Assembly (NCBI GenBank): GCA_009823505.1
Contig: VZQC01005910.1
Span: 467,998-531,997 of the forward strand
Source: Rhizomys pruinosus
Lineage: Eukaryota; Chordata; Mammalia; Rodentia; Spalacidae
Length of the DNA: 64,000 nt
Reading direction: 5' to 3'
Part shown: in pieces, positions 22,669 to 33,510 of the stretch
Position numbering within the stretch: the first letter of the stretch is position 1
Layout of the letters: each line of letters opens with the position of its first letter
Program-made: the position numbers and the translations under genes
Notes under the pieces: generated by a model
The model's input: only the letters and a program-made list of their open reading frames with translations
Databases searched by the model: none
What the model was told of the DNA's origin: nothing

Positions 22669-23811
22669 AGTGTTCCCCTTTCCCCACAACCTCTCCAGCA
22701 TTTGGTGTCTTTTGTTTTCTTGATCTTACCCAGTTGTATTAGAGTAAGATGATATCTGAGAGTGATTTTAATTTGTATTCTCTTAATTATTAATGATGTT
22801 AAACACTTTTTTAAAGATGTTTTTCAGCCATCTTTAATTCCTCATTGATGAAGTCTCTGTTCAGCTCTTTACTCCACCTTTTGAGTAGGTCATTTGTTTT
22901 TCTTCTTTGTTTTTTGAGTAGTATATATATTATTGACATTAATGCTCTGTCAGAGGAATCACTGGTGAAGATTTCCTCCCACTCTGTGGGTTTTCTCTTC
23001 ACTTCCTTGATTGTTTCTTTTGCTGTACAGAAGCTTTTGAGTTTGATGAGGTCCCATTTGTCAACTGTTGACCTTATTTCCTGCGCAGCTGTTGTCTGAT
23101 TTAGAAAGTCTTTTCCTATGCCTATGTCTTGTAGGTTGTTGCCAACTTTTTCTTCTATCACCTTCAGGGTTTTGGGTTTCACATTGAGATCTTTGATCCA
23201 CTTGGAGTTGATTTTTGTACAGGGTGACAGGTAGGGGTTTAATTTTGTTCTACAAATGGTGATCCAGTTTTTGTCAGTGCCATTTGCTGAAGATTCTATC
23301 CTTCCTCCATTGAGGGTTTTTTTGCCCCTTTGTCAAATATGAGGTGGCTGAAATTGTATGAATTCAAGTTTGGATCTTCAATTTTGTTCCATTGGTTAAC
23401 AGGTTTGTTTTTGTGTCAGTACCAGGCTATCTTTATGATTATAGCCCTATAATATAGCTTGAAGTCTGGTAGAGCAATCCCCTTGTATTGCATTTTTCAC
23501 TCAGGGTTGCTTTAGCTATTCGGGGTCTTTTGTTTTAGCATATGAATTTAAGGATCTTTTTTCCAAGTCTGTGAAGAAGCTCATGGGGATTTTGATTGGG
23601 ATTGCATTGAATCTGTATATCAATTTGGGTAAAATGGACATTTTTACTATATTAATTTTTCCAATCCATGAGCATGAGAGATCTTTCCATCTTTTGATGT
23701 CATTTTCAATCTCCTTCTTCAAGGGTTTAAATTTTTGTTGTAGAGATCTTTGGTATCTTTGTTTAGGTTTGTTCCCAGGTGTGTTATTATTTTTGAGGCT
23801 ATTGTGAATGG
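22669..23811 (-). mobile_element. L1 ORF2 segment, inverted half of a twin-primed insertion
   Basis: Reverse-strand ORF2 text: minus frames read '[19 protein letters not shown]', '[19 protein letters not shown]' and '[20 protein letters not shown]', and further right '[19 protein letters not shown]' and '[18 protein letters not shown]'. The left end matches the ORF2 text at about 18175 in the plus copy and the right end is the more 5' part of ORF2. It joins directly to a forward L1 tail at 23812. Multiple stops; inactive. Confidence 0.92.
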
Positions 23812-24175
23812 GGCAAGCTGAACAACATTATTGTTATATTTCTTTTTATCTAAAAGCAACTATGTTGCTATAATGTAAATTTATTAACAGTCTCTAGAAT
23901 CAAACCACCACTTATTTTCAGACTCTAATTATTGTATATGGGCAGAAGGTATATATTCATAATTTAGAATAATATAAAGTAAAGGAGGAAAAAAAGTAAA
24001 GTAAATTCCTAAACTTAAAAAAAAGATTGAGAGAAAAATGCAGGACAGTGATAGCAGAATGCATGATCTTGTGTGAGGTAGGGGGAAGGGAAAGGGGAAT
24101 ATGTCTAAACTGAACTGAAAAACGATGTCTGAAATACATAAAACATCAATTAAAAAACACGTATAGAACCATGCA
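23812..24175 (+). mobile_element. L1 3' UTR, forward half of the twin-primed insertion
   Basis: Begins 'gcaagctgaacaacatta', equivalent to about 18612 of the forward L1, and continues through 'gattgagagaaaaatgcagg' to an A-rich tail. About 430 bp of L1 between the two halves is missing. A 13-bp near-match AATGTAAAWGATG flanks the whole structure (22656-22668, 24208-24220). Confidence 0.9.
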
Positions 24176-24220
24176 AAAAAAATAAAATAAATATTTTGCT
24201 CAAATGAAATGTAAATGATG

Positions 24221-25020
24221 GAGATTTTAGCTCTACCTGAGAACTATCTTCTGACCCCGCCCTGAAGTTAATCAATGTCCTTCTTAGGAGTCCACATGAG
24301 GACACTTTGACCTCACATCCATGCCCCCTTAAGAATGTTGTGTTTTGATGACTTTAAAATGATTAATACAAATGTTGCTGATCTGTGTGATTTCTTTAGT
24401 AAGTTGTGTTTACGCTCAATGCCATGGTAATATGTATATACTGATGCAGTTCAGTTTGCCAAACTATTGTCAATGGCTTAAGAACACATCTTGCTATCAT
24501 TCAGACCTCACATCAATCTAATTTTTTTATATGAGCATGGGCAATCAGTTGGTTGGTGGAGAACAATAACTTTGGCACTAATTAAAAGAAGTTGTGTTTC
24601 CAAAAAGAAATGGTGTTATTCTCATCAGTTACCAAACAAAGGAAATGGTATTTTTATGTTTATACTTCAACTATGACAAATATAAATATGTGGAAATATT
24701 CTTTCTCGCTTGTTAGTATATACACTTGAGTAATGTTCTCAATTCTGGTCTTGTCCTGTCAAGCCTAAAAGAGTAAATATGACCTATTTGCTTCATTAAT
24801 TTTGCTGGTTTATGCTTTTTTATAAGTTCTCTACAAAGTATGTGCCCACCACTTCACTAATAAAATTCGGTTGTTTTCTATTTGAGGCTTTAAGAATTTT
24901 CATATCTACATCAAGTATTATTCAGGCATTTCTCTTCTAGTTCCTAAAGTGTGTTTCTAAGCATTTAGTCTCATTCTATGTAATTGCATTATTGGTTAAA
25001 ATTGGCCTGGATGAAATTAA
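24221..25020. other. Unassigned sequence
   Basis: Nothing recognised. A minus-strand CAG|GTAGAG donor at about 24233 borders roughly 110 open nucleotides, not enough to call an exon. Confidence 0.35.
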
Positions 25021-25026
25021 TATGTA

Positions 25027-25240
25027 GTTATAGTCAGGTTTTTTTTGTTTTTTTTTATTTTATTTATTTCCATATGTGTATGAATGTATTCTCTGCATGC
25101 AAGTCTGTGTATAGTCAGGTTTTTTAATGTACTTTTTATTCTTTTTTTAATTTTTATTTATTTCTGTATGTGTATGAATGTACTCTCTGCATGCAAGTCT
25201 GTGTATAGTCAGGTTTTTTAATGTACTTTTTATTCTTGTG
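25027..25240 (-). repeat. Tandemly duplicated SINE tail, unit about 95 bp
   Basis: The block 'tgtgtatgaatgta.tctctg' plus 'catgcaagtctgtg' (reverse B3/B2 3' end) occurs twice. TATAGTCAGGTTTTTT occurs three times, at 25030, 25110 and 25204, so the insertion and its target-site copy have been duplicated. Confidence 0.8.
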
Positions 25241-25439
25241 AGTCATTTGTATTTTATAAGTGCATTGTGCTTTATTTTCTACCAGCCTGTACATCAACCA
25301 ATAATACAGTTGAGTTCTACATCAGATACTTCTCGCCTCATTTATTTATCACTGTTAGAGATGCAAAACATAGCTGAAAATCAGATTTCTTCCTAGTTTC
25401 CAGGAAATTGATGATTTATACATTTGAATTTCCATCAAC

Positions 25440-25769
25440 AGATATATATATATATATGTATCTGCATCTATATATAAACCAATATATCCAAATATATGCA
25501 TAATAGATACAGATATAGTAGATTAGGATATGTATAGATATTGGTGCTATAGCCATAGATGATAGATGACAGATAGATAGATGATAGATAGATAGATTGA
25601 TAGATAGAGAGATAGATAGATAGACATAAATGATAGATAGATGATCAATAGATGAAAGGTAGATGATAGAGATCGGTAGAGAATAGATAGGTGATAGATG
25701 ATAGGTAGCTAGATGACAGATAGATGATAGATGATAGATAAATAGATGATAGATGATAGATAGATAAAT

Positions 25770-25806
<37 letters not shown>

Positions 25807-25812
25807 GTAGCA
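25440..25812. repeat. (TA)n then long imperfect (GATA)n tract
   Basis: Starts with a TATATA run, then about 260 bp of GATAGATAGATGATA variants with a perfect GATA stretch at the right end. Confidence 0.93.
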
Positions 25813-25829
25813 AATAGACAGGTAGGTGT

Positions 25830-26226
25830 CTTATTCCAGTTAGCTTCAGTTGCTGACTTGACACAGCCTACAGTTATGTGAGCAAGCCTCAGTTGGGGAT
25901 TACCTTCATCAGACTAACCTGTGGGAAATTTTCTTGATTGCTAATTGAGACCGTAGCAGGACCCAGTCCACTACGGTCAGTGCTATCCCAGGGCAAGTAG
26001 GCCTGAAATCTATAAGAAAGATAACTGAACAAAGGTGAGCTTGGGAGAAAAATGGTAAGCAAGGTTCCTCCATCTCTCTGCTTCAGTTCCTGCTCCAGTT
26101 CCTGCTTGAACTCCTGCCCTGACTTCCCTAGATGATGGAACTGTAATCTAACAACTGAAACAAACCCTTTCCTCACCAAGTTGCTTTTAGTCAGTGCTTC
26201 ATCACAACAGAAAGCAAACTAGGACC
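25830..26226 (+). mobile_element. Rodent interspersed repeat (same family as 8.8 kb)
   Basis: 'ttctttgattgctaattgag'-like text, 'gacccagtccactacggtca', 'ctgccctgacttccctagat' and the end motif 'cttcatcacaacagaaagca'. High-copy rodent element; family name uncertain. Confidence 0.65.
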
Positions 26227-26284
26227 CTGCTCAATGGCGATGTCTGATGAACTCCTCCTTTTTCACTAAAACACTCTCTTTTAA

Positions 26285-26509
26285 AATATTTTATTTATTA
26301 TTTTTATTTTATGTATATGAGGGTGTTGCCTGCTTGTGTGTAAGTGTACTCATGTCATGCAATGCACATGGAAGTCAGATGAAGGTGCTGGATCCCCTGG
26401 AACTGGAGTTATAAATGGTTGTTAGCTGCCATGTGGGTGCTGGGAATCAAACCCAGGTCCTCTGCAAGAGCACTCAGTGCTCTTAACTGCTGAGCCATCT
26501 CTCCAGCCC
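26285..26509 (-). mobile_element. B2/B3-family SINE
   Basis: Reverse orientation: tail, 'ggatcccctggaactggag', 'gggaatcaaacccaggtcct', 'gctgagccatctctccagcc'. Confidence 0.95.
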
Positions 26510-27003
26510 CAAGGAATTTTTTGACCCAAAGATCTATTTTCTGATGAGAAGAGTCACTTTTCAGATTTTCATTGCTTGCTATTTTCTAAGTATATTTCTG
26601 GAATATTTTCTATCTTCCTATGACATGTTATCTAAAGTACATCTCTGAAATATGGTTTATGATGATGATATTTTCTTATGAAAGATTAGAAATAGTCTTT
26701 GCACAGAAAAGTGCAACTAGTTTGAAATCAATTGTCTGTTGAGGAAAGTTAAAGTACAATATCATGCATCTTCTGTTCACTGGTTTTCTTTACTTCACTC
26801 TCTTGAATATCATTCAGTTATTCTACTCCCCTAGCTTTTAAAAATGTGATTATTTTATTTTTATTCTTTGATGATCACTTTTTTCAAAGCAAATAAACTT
26901 AAGTTAGGGTATAGTTTGAGGTTTAAAGAACATGTAAACATAGAATACAGAGATCCACATCCCTCCATCGCATCCACCCCATTCCCAATGATATTTTATT
27001 CTT
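26510..27003. other. Unassigned AT-rich sequence
   Basis: Nothing recognised. Confidence 0.35.
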
Positions 27004-27018
27004 AAAAATATTGCATTA

Positions 27019-27265
27019 AGGGGATGGAGAGATGGCGCAGTGGTTAAGAGCACCGACTGCTCTTGCAGAGGACCCGGGTTCCATCCCCAGCACCCACTTG
27101 GCGGCTGAGAACCATCTGTAACTCCAATTCCAGGAGAACTCCAGTTCCAGGGGAATCTGACACCCTCTTCTGACCTCCGGGGAATTGTAAGACACAGGTG
27201 CACAAACCTACATGCAAACAGTACATTCATACACATAAATAAATAAATTAAATTTAAAAAATTAA
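27019..27265 (+). mobile_element. B2 SINE, full length with internal duplication
   Basis: 'ggagagatggcgcagtggtt', 'aggacccgggttccatcccc' and an AAATA tail. The phrase 'actccaattccaggaga / actccagttccaggggaa' is a tandem duplication of the body. Flanked by a 15-bp target duplication AAAAATATTGCATTA (27004-27018, 27266-27280). Confidence 0.96.
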
Positions 27266-27314
27266 AAAAATATTGCATTAGTGAGGTACATTAGTGGAGT
27301 TACTGAAAAAGTTG

Positions 27315-27412
27315 ATTTGTTTTCTAGCCACCAGATGGGTGTTAGGAATCAAATCTGGTCCTCTGCCAGAGCAGCCAGTTCTCTTAAACTCTGAACCATC
27401 TCTCCATTCCCC
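27315..27412 (-). mobile_element. B2/B3 SINE fragment
   Basis: 'gggtgttaggaatcaaatct' and 'gaaccatctctccattcccc' are the 5' half of a reverse SINE; the tail half is missing. Confidence 0.8.
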
Positions 27413-27585
27413 TGTGTTTGTTTGTTTGTTTTTTTTTTTTCTTGAGGCTCATGTTCATTTTATTTGGTTCCATGGGTTTGAACAAATGGCTGTAATCCAC
27501 ATCACATTTTCATACAAGTAGGCTCACCTGTTTTTTACTAATTTATCTGTCTTCCAAAAGCCCAGTGACCTACTTGGAGTTTCTT

Positions 27586-27740
27586 TTTTTTGGTCTTTTT
27601 GAGACAAGGTCTCCCTGTAGCCCCAGCTGTCCTGGAACTCATTCTGTAGATGAGGCTGGCCTTGAACTGTGGCACAAAGATCCGCCTGCCTCTGCCTACA
27701 GAGTGCTAGGATTAAAGACGTGCATCACCACGTCCAGCAA
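27586..27740 (-). mobile_element. B1 SINE, full length
   Basis: 'tttgagacaaggtctccctg', 'tagatgaggctggccttgaa' and 'attaaagacgtgcatcacca' after a T-rich tail. Confidence 0.95.
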
Positions 27741-27769
27741 GTTTCTTTACTTTTGCCTTTTCCCATACT

Positions 27770-27867
27770 TTATGTGGTAAGACTTCATATCATGTAAGAC
27801 CATTTAAGCCTGGCTTATCTTACATAGCTACAGGTAGGCAAGGCATCCTCATGACTTATGGTGATAT
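27770..27867 (-). mobile_element. Ancient L1 fragment (left part)
   Basis: Text ending 'gtgatataat' continues after the B3 insertion at 28133; the flanks join as one diverged L1-like stretch ('atagttcatttcttgttact'). Confidence 0.4.
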
Positions 27868-27882
27868 AATAGTTCATTTCTT

Positions 27883-28117
27883 TTTAAAAATATTTTTATT
27901 TATTTATTTTATTTTATGTGTTTGATTATTACCCCTGCATGTACGTAAGTACATCTGTCTTGTGCAATGCTGGCAGATGCAAGAAGAGGCTGTTGGATCC
28001 CCTGGAACTGGAGTTTCAAAAGTTGTTATTTGCCATGTGGGTGCTGGGAATCGAATCCAGGTTGGTCCTCTACAAGAGCATCTGGTACTCTTAACCACTG
28101 GCCATCACTCCAGCCCC
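27883..28117 (-). mobile_element. B3/B2 SINE inserted in an ancient L1
   Basis: Reverse SINE ending 'ccatcactccagcccc'. Perfect 15-bp target duplication AATAGTTCATTTCTT (27868-27882, 28118-28132). Confidence 0.95.
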
Positions 28118-28179
28118 AATAGTTCATTTCTTGTTACTGATGAATGATAATCTGTTCTGAGGATAGGGCTAAGCTCCTT

Positions 28180-28470
28180 TATCCTTTTATTTTTTTTAAA
28201 GAAATCTAGGTTGTTAACAGCTAGGGGGAATTATAAAAACTGCTGGGTCATCCATGCAGGGTTAAGTACATGGGCAGACTGCTCAACCTATGTGGGTAAA
28301 TACCAAGGAATACAATTGTTGAATCACTTGTTAACACTATTAGTTTCATAATATAATAAACTATCAAATTTCTTTCCAAAGTGACTATACCATTCTCCAC
28401 TCCTGTGCGTAGAGTTAGCTGTTCTCCATTGTCTACACCACTAGGAAATCCAGTTTCATATTTCTCTATT
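28180..28470 (-). mobile_element. Ancient L1 ORF2 fragment
   Basis: 'taccaaggaatacaattgtt' and 'caaagtgactataccattct' are a degraded reverse version of a conserved L1 ORF2 region. Much older than the other L1 copies here. Confidence 0.5.
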
Positions 28471-29342
28471 ATCAGTACATATTTGATATCTTATTGTTTT
28501 ATGTTGTTTTTGGAATTCTATGCAGAAATGTGTTGAGGAATTTTTAGTAGACCTTTTTGCAAGAAATAGTATTAATTTGTTAACAGGCATGATGTTAATT
28601 TCTCTTGGGAGAATTTTGTTTTCCATACCCAGAACCAGACAGACAGACAGTTTCCTGTCTCAACTCATGTTGCTGGATGGAACGCTGCCTATTTCCATTC
28701 TCTAGGGGTTGAGTTTCTTCCAGAGCCTTGATCTGTGTGGGAGTTTCAGAATCAACTCTGAACAGTGGGTCCAAAGACATGCATGGCTTCAGCTTTGCAG
28801 CTGGCTGTAGAATTACTGCTGGACACCAGGAGTCCTCTGCTTTGAGCTCACCTCTGGACTTACATAATTCCAGCTTCCATTATTTTCATCATGACAAAGT
28901 ATCCAGTAAATAAAACATCTTTTAAATGTAGCCTCGCTCTTTATGATGTAGAACTCAAGTATTTTTCAAACTTGCCCAGAATATAATTGCTCTAGAATAA
29001 AAATTAATGAATATTTGTGAAGTTTTTATTGGTCTATGTTAGAAAGGAAGGCTCATTTTTAGGAAGAAAAAAGAATCCAAATTGTTACTACCTTCTGAAA
29101 CCTCAGAACACACTGAAATCAAAATAAACAGACAGGAGGATATAATAAATGAGAGGCAGTTTAATTTAAGGCAAAAACAGTAGAGAAATGTCAACTAAGT
29201 ACAAAGCTATATTTTTTAAGATTGAAGAAATAAATAAATCTAGACAGAATAATCAGGACAGAAAATAGATTTAAAAACTGAAAATGAAAGACAAGTATAC
29301 CCTAGATTACTATCCAAAGAATATACTAAAATAGCATATATT
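28471..29342. other. Unassigned sequence
   Basis: Nothing recognised; no convincing coding signal. Confidence 0.35.
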
Positions 29343-29353
29343 AAAAGTCCATT

Positions 29354-29403
29354 TCCAGGACAGCTGGGGCTACAGGGAGACCCTGTCTCGAAAAGTCGAG
29401 AAA
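29354..29403 (+). mobile_element. 5'-truncated B1, about 50 bp, with target duplication
   Basis: Only the 3' third of B1 ('tccaggacagctggggctac' onward) and its A-tail, flanked by a perfect 11-bp duplication AAAAGTCCATT (29343-29353, 29404-29414). Confidence 0.92.
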
Positions 29404-29414
29404 AAAAGTCCATT

Positions 29415-29905
29415 AAAAGTAGTATTAAGAACTACTTAATACTTATAAATTGGACAACCTAGATCAAATGGATCAAGGTAATACAATTACAGAAAAAATT
29501 ACTACCAGAACATAGTTTAAGGCTCCCAACTGTCAGTCAATACTCCTTCTTGAACAGCAATTAAGTGTACCTTTAACTCTTTCCCTCACAGTAGACTCCT
29601 GACTACTGTGTAACTGTCTGATCACCTCAGTACCAAGTAAAAACTAGGGACAGCTGAAATCTTATTCTTAAATTTCTACTGGAAAATAATACAACTAGGA
29701 GAGCCAAACCAATTGTTTTTTAAAAAGACAGTTGAATGACTCTCATGTTTCAAGGCTTCCTCTGAAGGTATATCCAGACCTATCATTTAATTTTTTTTCT
29801 TTTATATGTTTGAGTCTATGTCTGAATGTATGTGTATGTGTGCTCTCATTGAGAGCAATGAAGTCTGAGAGGCATGCTTGACATTGTGCCTATGACAAGT
29901 TTTAG
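29415..29905. other. Unassigned sequence
   Basis: Mostly unassigned; a TGTATG-rich patch near 29820 may be the tail of an old SINE. Confidence 0.35.
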
Positions 29906-29911
29906 TCCTAG

Positions 29912-30050
29912 GAATGAAAAGACAAAGTTGTCTGATAAAAGAAAGGCTGAATCCGAGCTTGTAGTTCCCCAAAAGAATGATGCTGGAGAAGCAGTTTTTG
30001 AAGAAAAGTATGGGACGAAGCACAGTTCAAGGAGGCATCTGGAGAAACAG
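29912..30050 (+). CDS. Weak candidate exon or pseudogene fragment, highly charged
   Basis: An open plus frame reading 'RNEKTKLSDKRKAESELV', then 'KNDAGEAVFEEKYGTK', then 'SSRRHLEKQ', ending at a reasonable donor AAACAG|GTGATC. The acceptor side (TTTTAG or TCCTAG) has a poor pyrimidine tract. Composition is protein-like (Lys/Glu-rich), but AT/purine-rich DNA gives such translations by chance. No family recognised. Confidence 0.15.
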
Positions 30051-30109
30051 GTGATCACTGAGTCTGGGCTCATTCTTATAACTATTAAGAGTCAGTCTGT
30101 TTATTCATA

Positions 30110-30440
30110 GATAACTCTAATGTTGGCATGGTAATGTCACAAAGGAATAGTTTATTGGGCTTAGAGTCCCAGAGAGGTAAGAGGCCATCACGGTGGCAGG
30201 GGATATGGTAGGACACAGCCAGAACGGAAAGCTGAGCATTCACATCTTCAAGCACCTGCAGGAAACAGGGGATGAAAGTGGAACTGGAAAGTGGAGCTAA
30301 ACCCACCCCTAGTGATGTGCTTCCTCCAGCATGGCTACACCTCATAAGGTTCCAGGAACCTCCCCAACCAGCACCATCAACTGCACAAGTGTTCAAATAG
30401 TGGAAGCCTGAGGGGCACATTCCTCATTCAAACCACCACA
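30110..30440 (-). mobile_element. Rodent interspersed repeat (family uncertain)
   Basis: 'ggaacctccccaaccagcac', 'acaagtgttcaaatagtgga' and the end 'attcctcattcaaaccacca' match a common rodent repeat that I cannot name. Confidence 0.6.
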
Positions 30441-31384
30441 GTATGTATCTCTTTTTTTTTTTTCAGTGGAACACTAAACAGTATTCACTAGGTCAGTTAA
30501 GAATTAGATGAATTGGTTTGTAATCATTATTCTTGTGTCCTAAATAAGCTGTCTATATTCCTCAGTTGCTTAATCAAGATGGATAATTCCAGTAATTCTT
30601 CTCCCTCATCCTAAGTCCAGGAACATAACAACCTGGGTTTTCCTACATCTGCCCCATCTTAAGGCAAAGATAACCTCCTGTGGGGAGCAACTTCTTGGTG
30701 AGAAAAGGATGTTTCCGCCCACCTCTGTATATTGACACTTGCTAGGCCCCTGGCCATAAATCACTTGATGACATCACATTGTTGCTATAAATCCATGAAC
30801 AAATAAGCTACTCTTCCATTAGGGAACATAAAATGGTCCATTTTCAGACTCAGTCTGCATACTGTTTATGGGTTGCTTGCTGCTTTCAGGAATTTTACAA
30901 GAGAACATCCACTGTTTCTTTCTGGCCACGCTCCAGATTGCTATGTTAATATTGCCCATTTTCCAAGATATTTGGTGGGAGTTGTGCGTAACAGAGCCAG
31001 ATTTTCCATGAAAGTCCTACCCTTCACTTTAGACTCTATTTCCCAGATGACTTAAGCCCACTGTTTTATGAGCTTCTTCAAAAGACCTACACAGTAGCTT
31101 ACTTTATTGAGTATAGAGTCTACACTCAGAAAAGAAATGACATGATAGTGGAGTCTAGGGCTTGCAAATTCTAGAATATTTTACTATTAACATCAAAGTT
31201 TAACTCTGAACTATTTTAATTTTTTTAGGGAAGGTGAGATATTGGACTGTCCTTTGTCAGCAGAGGTGAAAAGTTCCATGAGCTCAAATTGCTTATCTGA
31301 TTGCAATGCAGTTGGAATATCATGAGAACTACGGTATCAAACGTCAAAGAGGAAGAGATGAAGATTCATCTCATCTGTATTAGC
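30441..31384. other. Unassigned sequence with LTR-like start
   Basis: TGTGGGGAGCAACTTC at 30679 followed within 200 bp by GCTATAAA resembles the beginning of an ERVK-type LTR, but no end or target duplication was found. Confidence 0.25.
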
Positions 31385-31935
31385 CAGAATTCTCTACAGG
31401 GACAGGACTAAGAGAATGATCGGCTTCCCCTAAAATAGTAACAACAGGTAACTCACACTTGAAAGGCTGAGTGCCTGTACTTGCTCAGTTACTGAGGTTG
31501 TGTGGGTGCCTCAGCATTTAGAGTAGCCCAGCGATGGCTTGTCTCATTCTGTTGAGTCCCACAACCTATTAGCCACTCAGTCCAAGAGGTTAGGTGGTTC
31601 ACAGCTCTGGCTATGAAGACCTGGAAGGTTCCTGGAGAGCAGCTGGTCCTCAATCAACAACGGAATTCTGAAAACACTGATTCTATAATCGCAGAAGGAA
31701 TCGGCAACAGCGATAGGGCAAATTAATTTGTCTGCAAGAGGGAAAACTAAGGAAGAAAGATAGCTAATGATCTTCCTTCTACCACGCCCTCTTTCTCTGG
31801 ACTGCTACCAGAAGGTCCCCCCCACATTTGGGTGGGTCCTCCCATGTCATTTAAGACCATCACAAGGCTCACTACTTTGATGATTCTAATTTGTGGCAAG
31901 TTGACAAGAATACTGATCACGATCCACCTTTCCAT
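31385..31935 (+). mobile_element. Rodent interspersed repeat (RMER-like, name uncertain)
   Basis: 'ccagaattctctacagggac', 'ctggactgctaccagaaggt', 'gggtgggtcctcccatgtca' and 'gtggcaagttgacaagaata' follow the order of a familiar high-copy rodent repeat. A related stretch is at 34.99-35.29 kb. Confidence 0.6.
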
Positions 31936-32579
31936 TGTGCTTTTTGAAGCAGAAAATGACGGGCCTTGTCTCAGCAGCTCGGATCTTTAGCTCTGTCATT
32001 TCCCTTCATGCTTCTCATGTGACAAACTGTGAATCAGGAGGAAATTGGAGTGAAAAAAGAAAGTAGCTTAAACATCCTACAAAGAAATACATAGAGGATA
32101 GGAGATAGATAATAGATGGTAGATAAATCTACCTCTGTTCATTTATGTTATACATTATTAATATTTATCCAAACAAAATATGTAAGTGAAGTTTGTGATT
32201 GCTACTTAACTTGGTCAATTATGAGTTAGTCATCCAAGGTAGTCCACTTGTCTTGTTTTCACTTTCCCTGCCGGCATCTAAATTAAGTTGTTTGGCTGCA
32301 AGGAATGTCAACTATCTGATTATTTTGGGGGTTCCCCAGAATACCTTTTATATAACAAAAAGCAACTTTTGAAATACTGAATAAAATATTAATTCTTCTA
32401 GGACATGAAAAGCACTGGAGAGTACAGCATGAATTCTCACTTTAAAGACACAGAAACTCTCAGGTTTACATATAATTTTTTTATCATCATTTTGTAGATT
32501 AGGAAAAAAATCAGGAAAATGGGCCCTATTTTAACACTGTTCAGCTTGTACCCAGAGGGTCCTGATTTCAAATATATAT
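31936..32579. other. Unassigned sequence
   Basis: Nothing recognised; small GATAGATA patch at 32100. Confidence 0.35.
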
Positions 32580-32592
32580 TAAAATGAATTGA

Positions 32593-32758
32593 AGCTGGGT
32601 GTGGTGGCACACGCCTTTAATCCCAGCACTCAAGAGGTAGAAGTAGGTGGATCTCTGTGAGTTCAAGGCCAGCCTGGTCTACAGAGTGAGCTCCAGGACA
32701 GCTGGTACTAAAAGGGAGACCCTGCCTCAAAAATACCAAAAAAAAAAAGGAAAAAAAC
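32593..32758 (+). mobile_element. B1 SINE, full length
   Basis: Starts AGCTGGGTGTGGTGGCACAC; perfect 13-bp target duplication TAAAATGAATTGA (32580-32592, 32759-32771). Confidence 0.97.
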
Positions 32759-32829
32759 TAAAATGAATTGAGAGATTAGACTTTAAATCAATACTGACTC
32801 CATTTTTACTAATAATTTTTAAAAGAATT

Positions 32830-32993
32830 GCCAGGCGTGGTGACGCGTGCCTTTAATCCTAGCACTTGGGAGGCAGAGGCAGGCGGATCTTTGTGAGTTC
32901 AAGGTCAGCCTGGTCTACAGAGCGAGTTCCAGGACAGCTGGGGCTACAGGGAGACCCTGTCTCGAAAAGACCAAAAAAAAAATAAATAAATAA

Positions 32994-33034
<41 letters not shown>

Positions 33035-33055
33035 AAAAAAAAAATAAATTAAAAA
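32830..33055 (+). mobile_element. B1 SINE with long A-tail
   Basis: Starts GCCAGGCGTGGTGACGCGTG and keeps several CpGs, so it is a younger copy. The tail is about 80 bp of A with AAAT units, including a perfect run of over 30 A after 33000. Confidence 0.96.
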
Positions 33056-33184
33056 TAATTCATTTACCTAATTTCATTACTCTTTATCTTTTGGGCCAAC
33101 TTTATCTTAGATATGACATCACATTTGTTGTAGTCTTGAGTCAGCAATATCTTGCTTACAGATTGAAAGGCGAGTCACTGGCAC

Positions 33185-33471
33185 CTAACGCCTAGTTGTA
33201 AGGCACACTGAGCAACATCAATGTTAGTCAATGTTCTAGTCCCCTTTTTCTGAAAGCAACTATACTCTTATAATGTGAATCCCTTAATAGGCTGGAGAAT
33301 TAACCCACCAGTTATTTTCAGACTTTGTAATCTTGATATATGGTTGGAGGGTATAAAAGCATATTTAGAGGAATATAAATGTAAAAAGGAAAAACGTGAA
33401 TCCAGAAACATGATATGTAAAATGACAATCAGTTTGCTTCAGTTGACCATCATTTTAGTATAGTGTGACAA

Positions 33472-33510
<39 letters not shown>

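Noticed and set aside
22811..23182. 123-residue minus ORF as a gene
   Set aside because: It is L1 ORF2 in the inverted part of a twin-primed insertion, with stops on both sides.
30679..31080. Solo ERVK LTR
   Set aside because: Only the first ten bases and a TATAAA are suggestive; no right end or target duplication was found.
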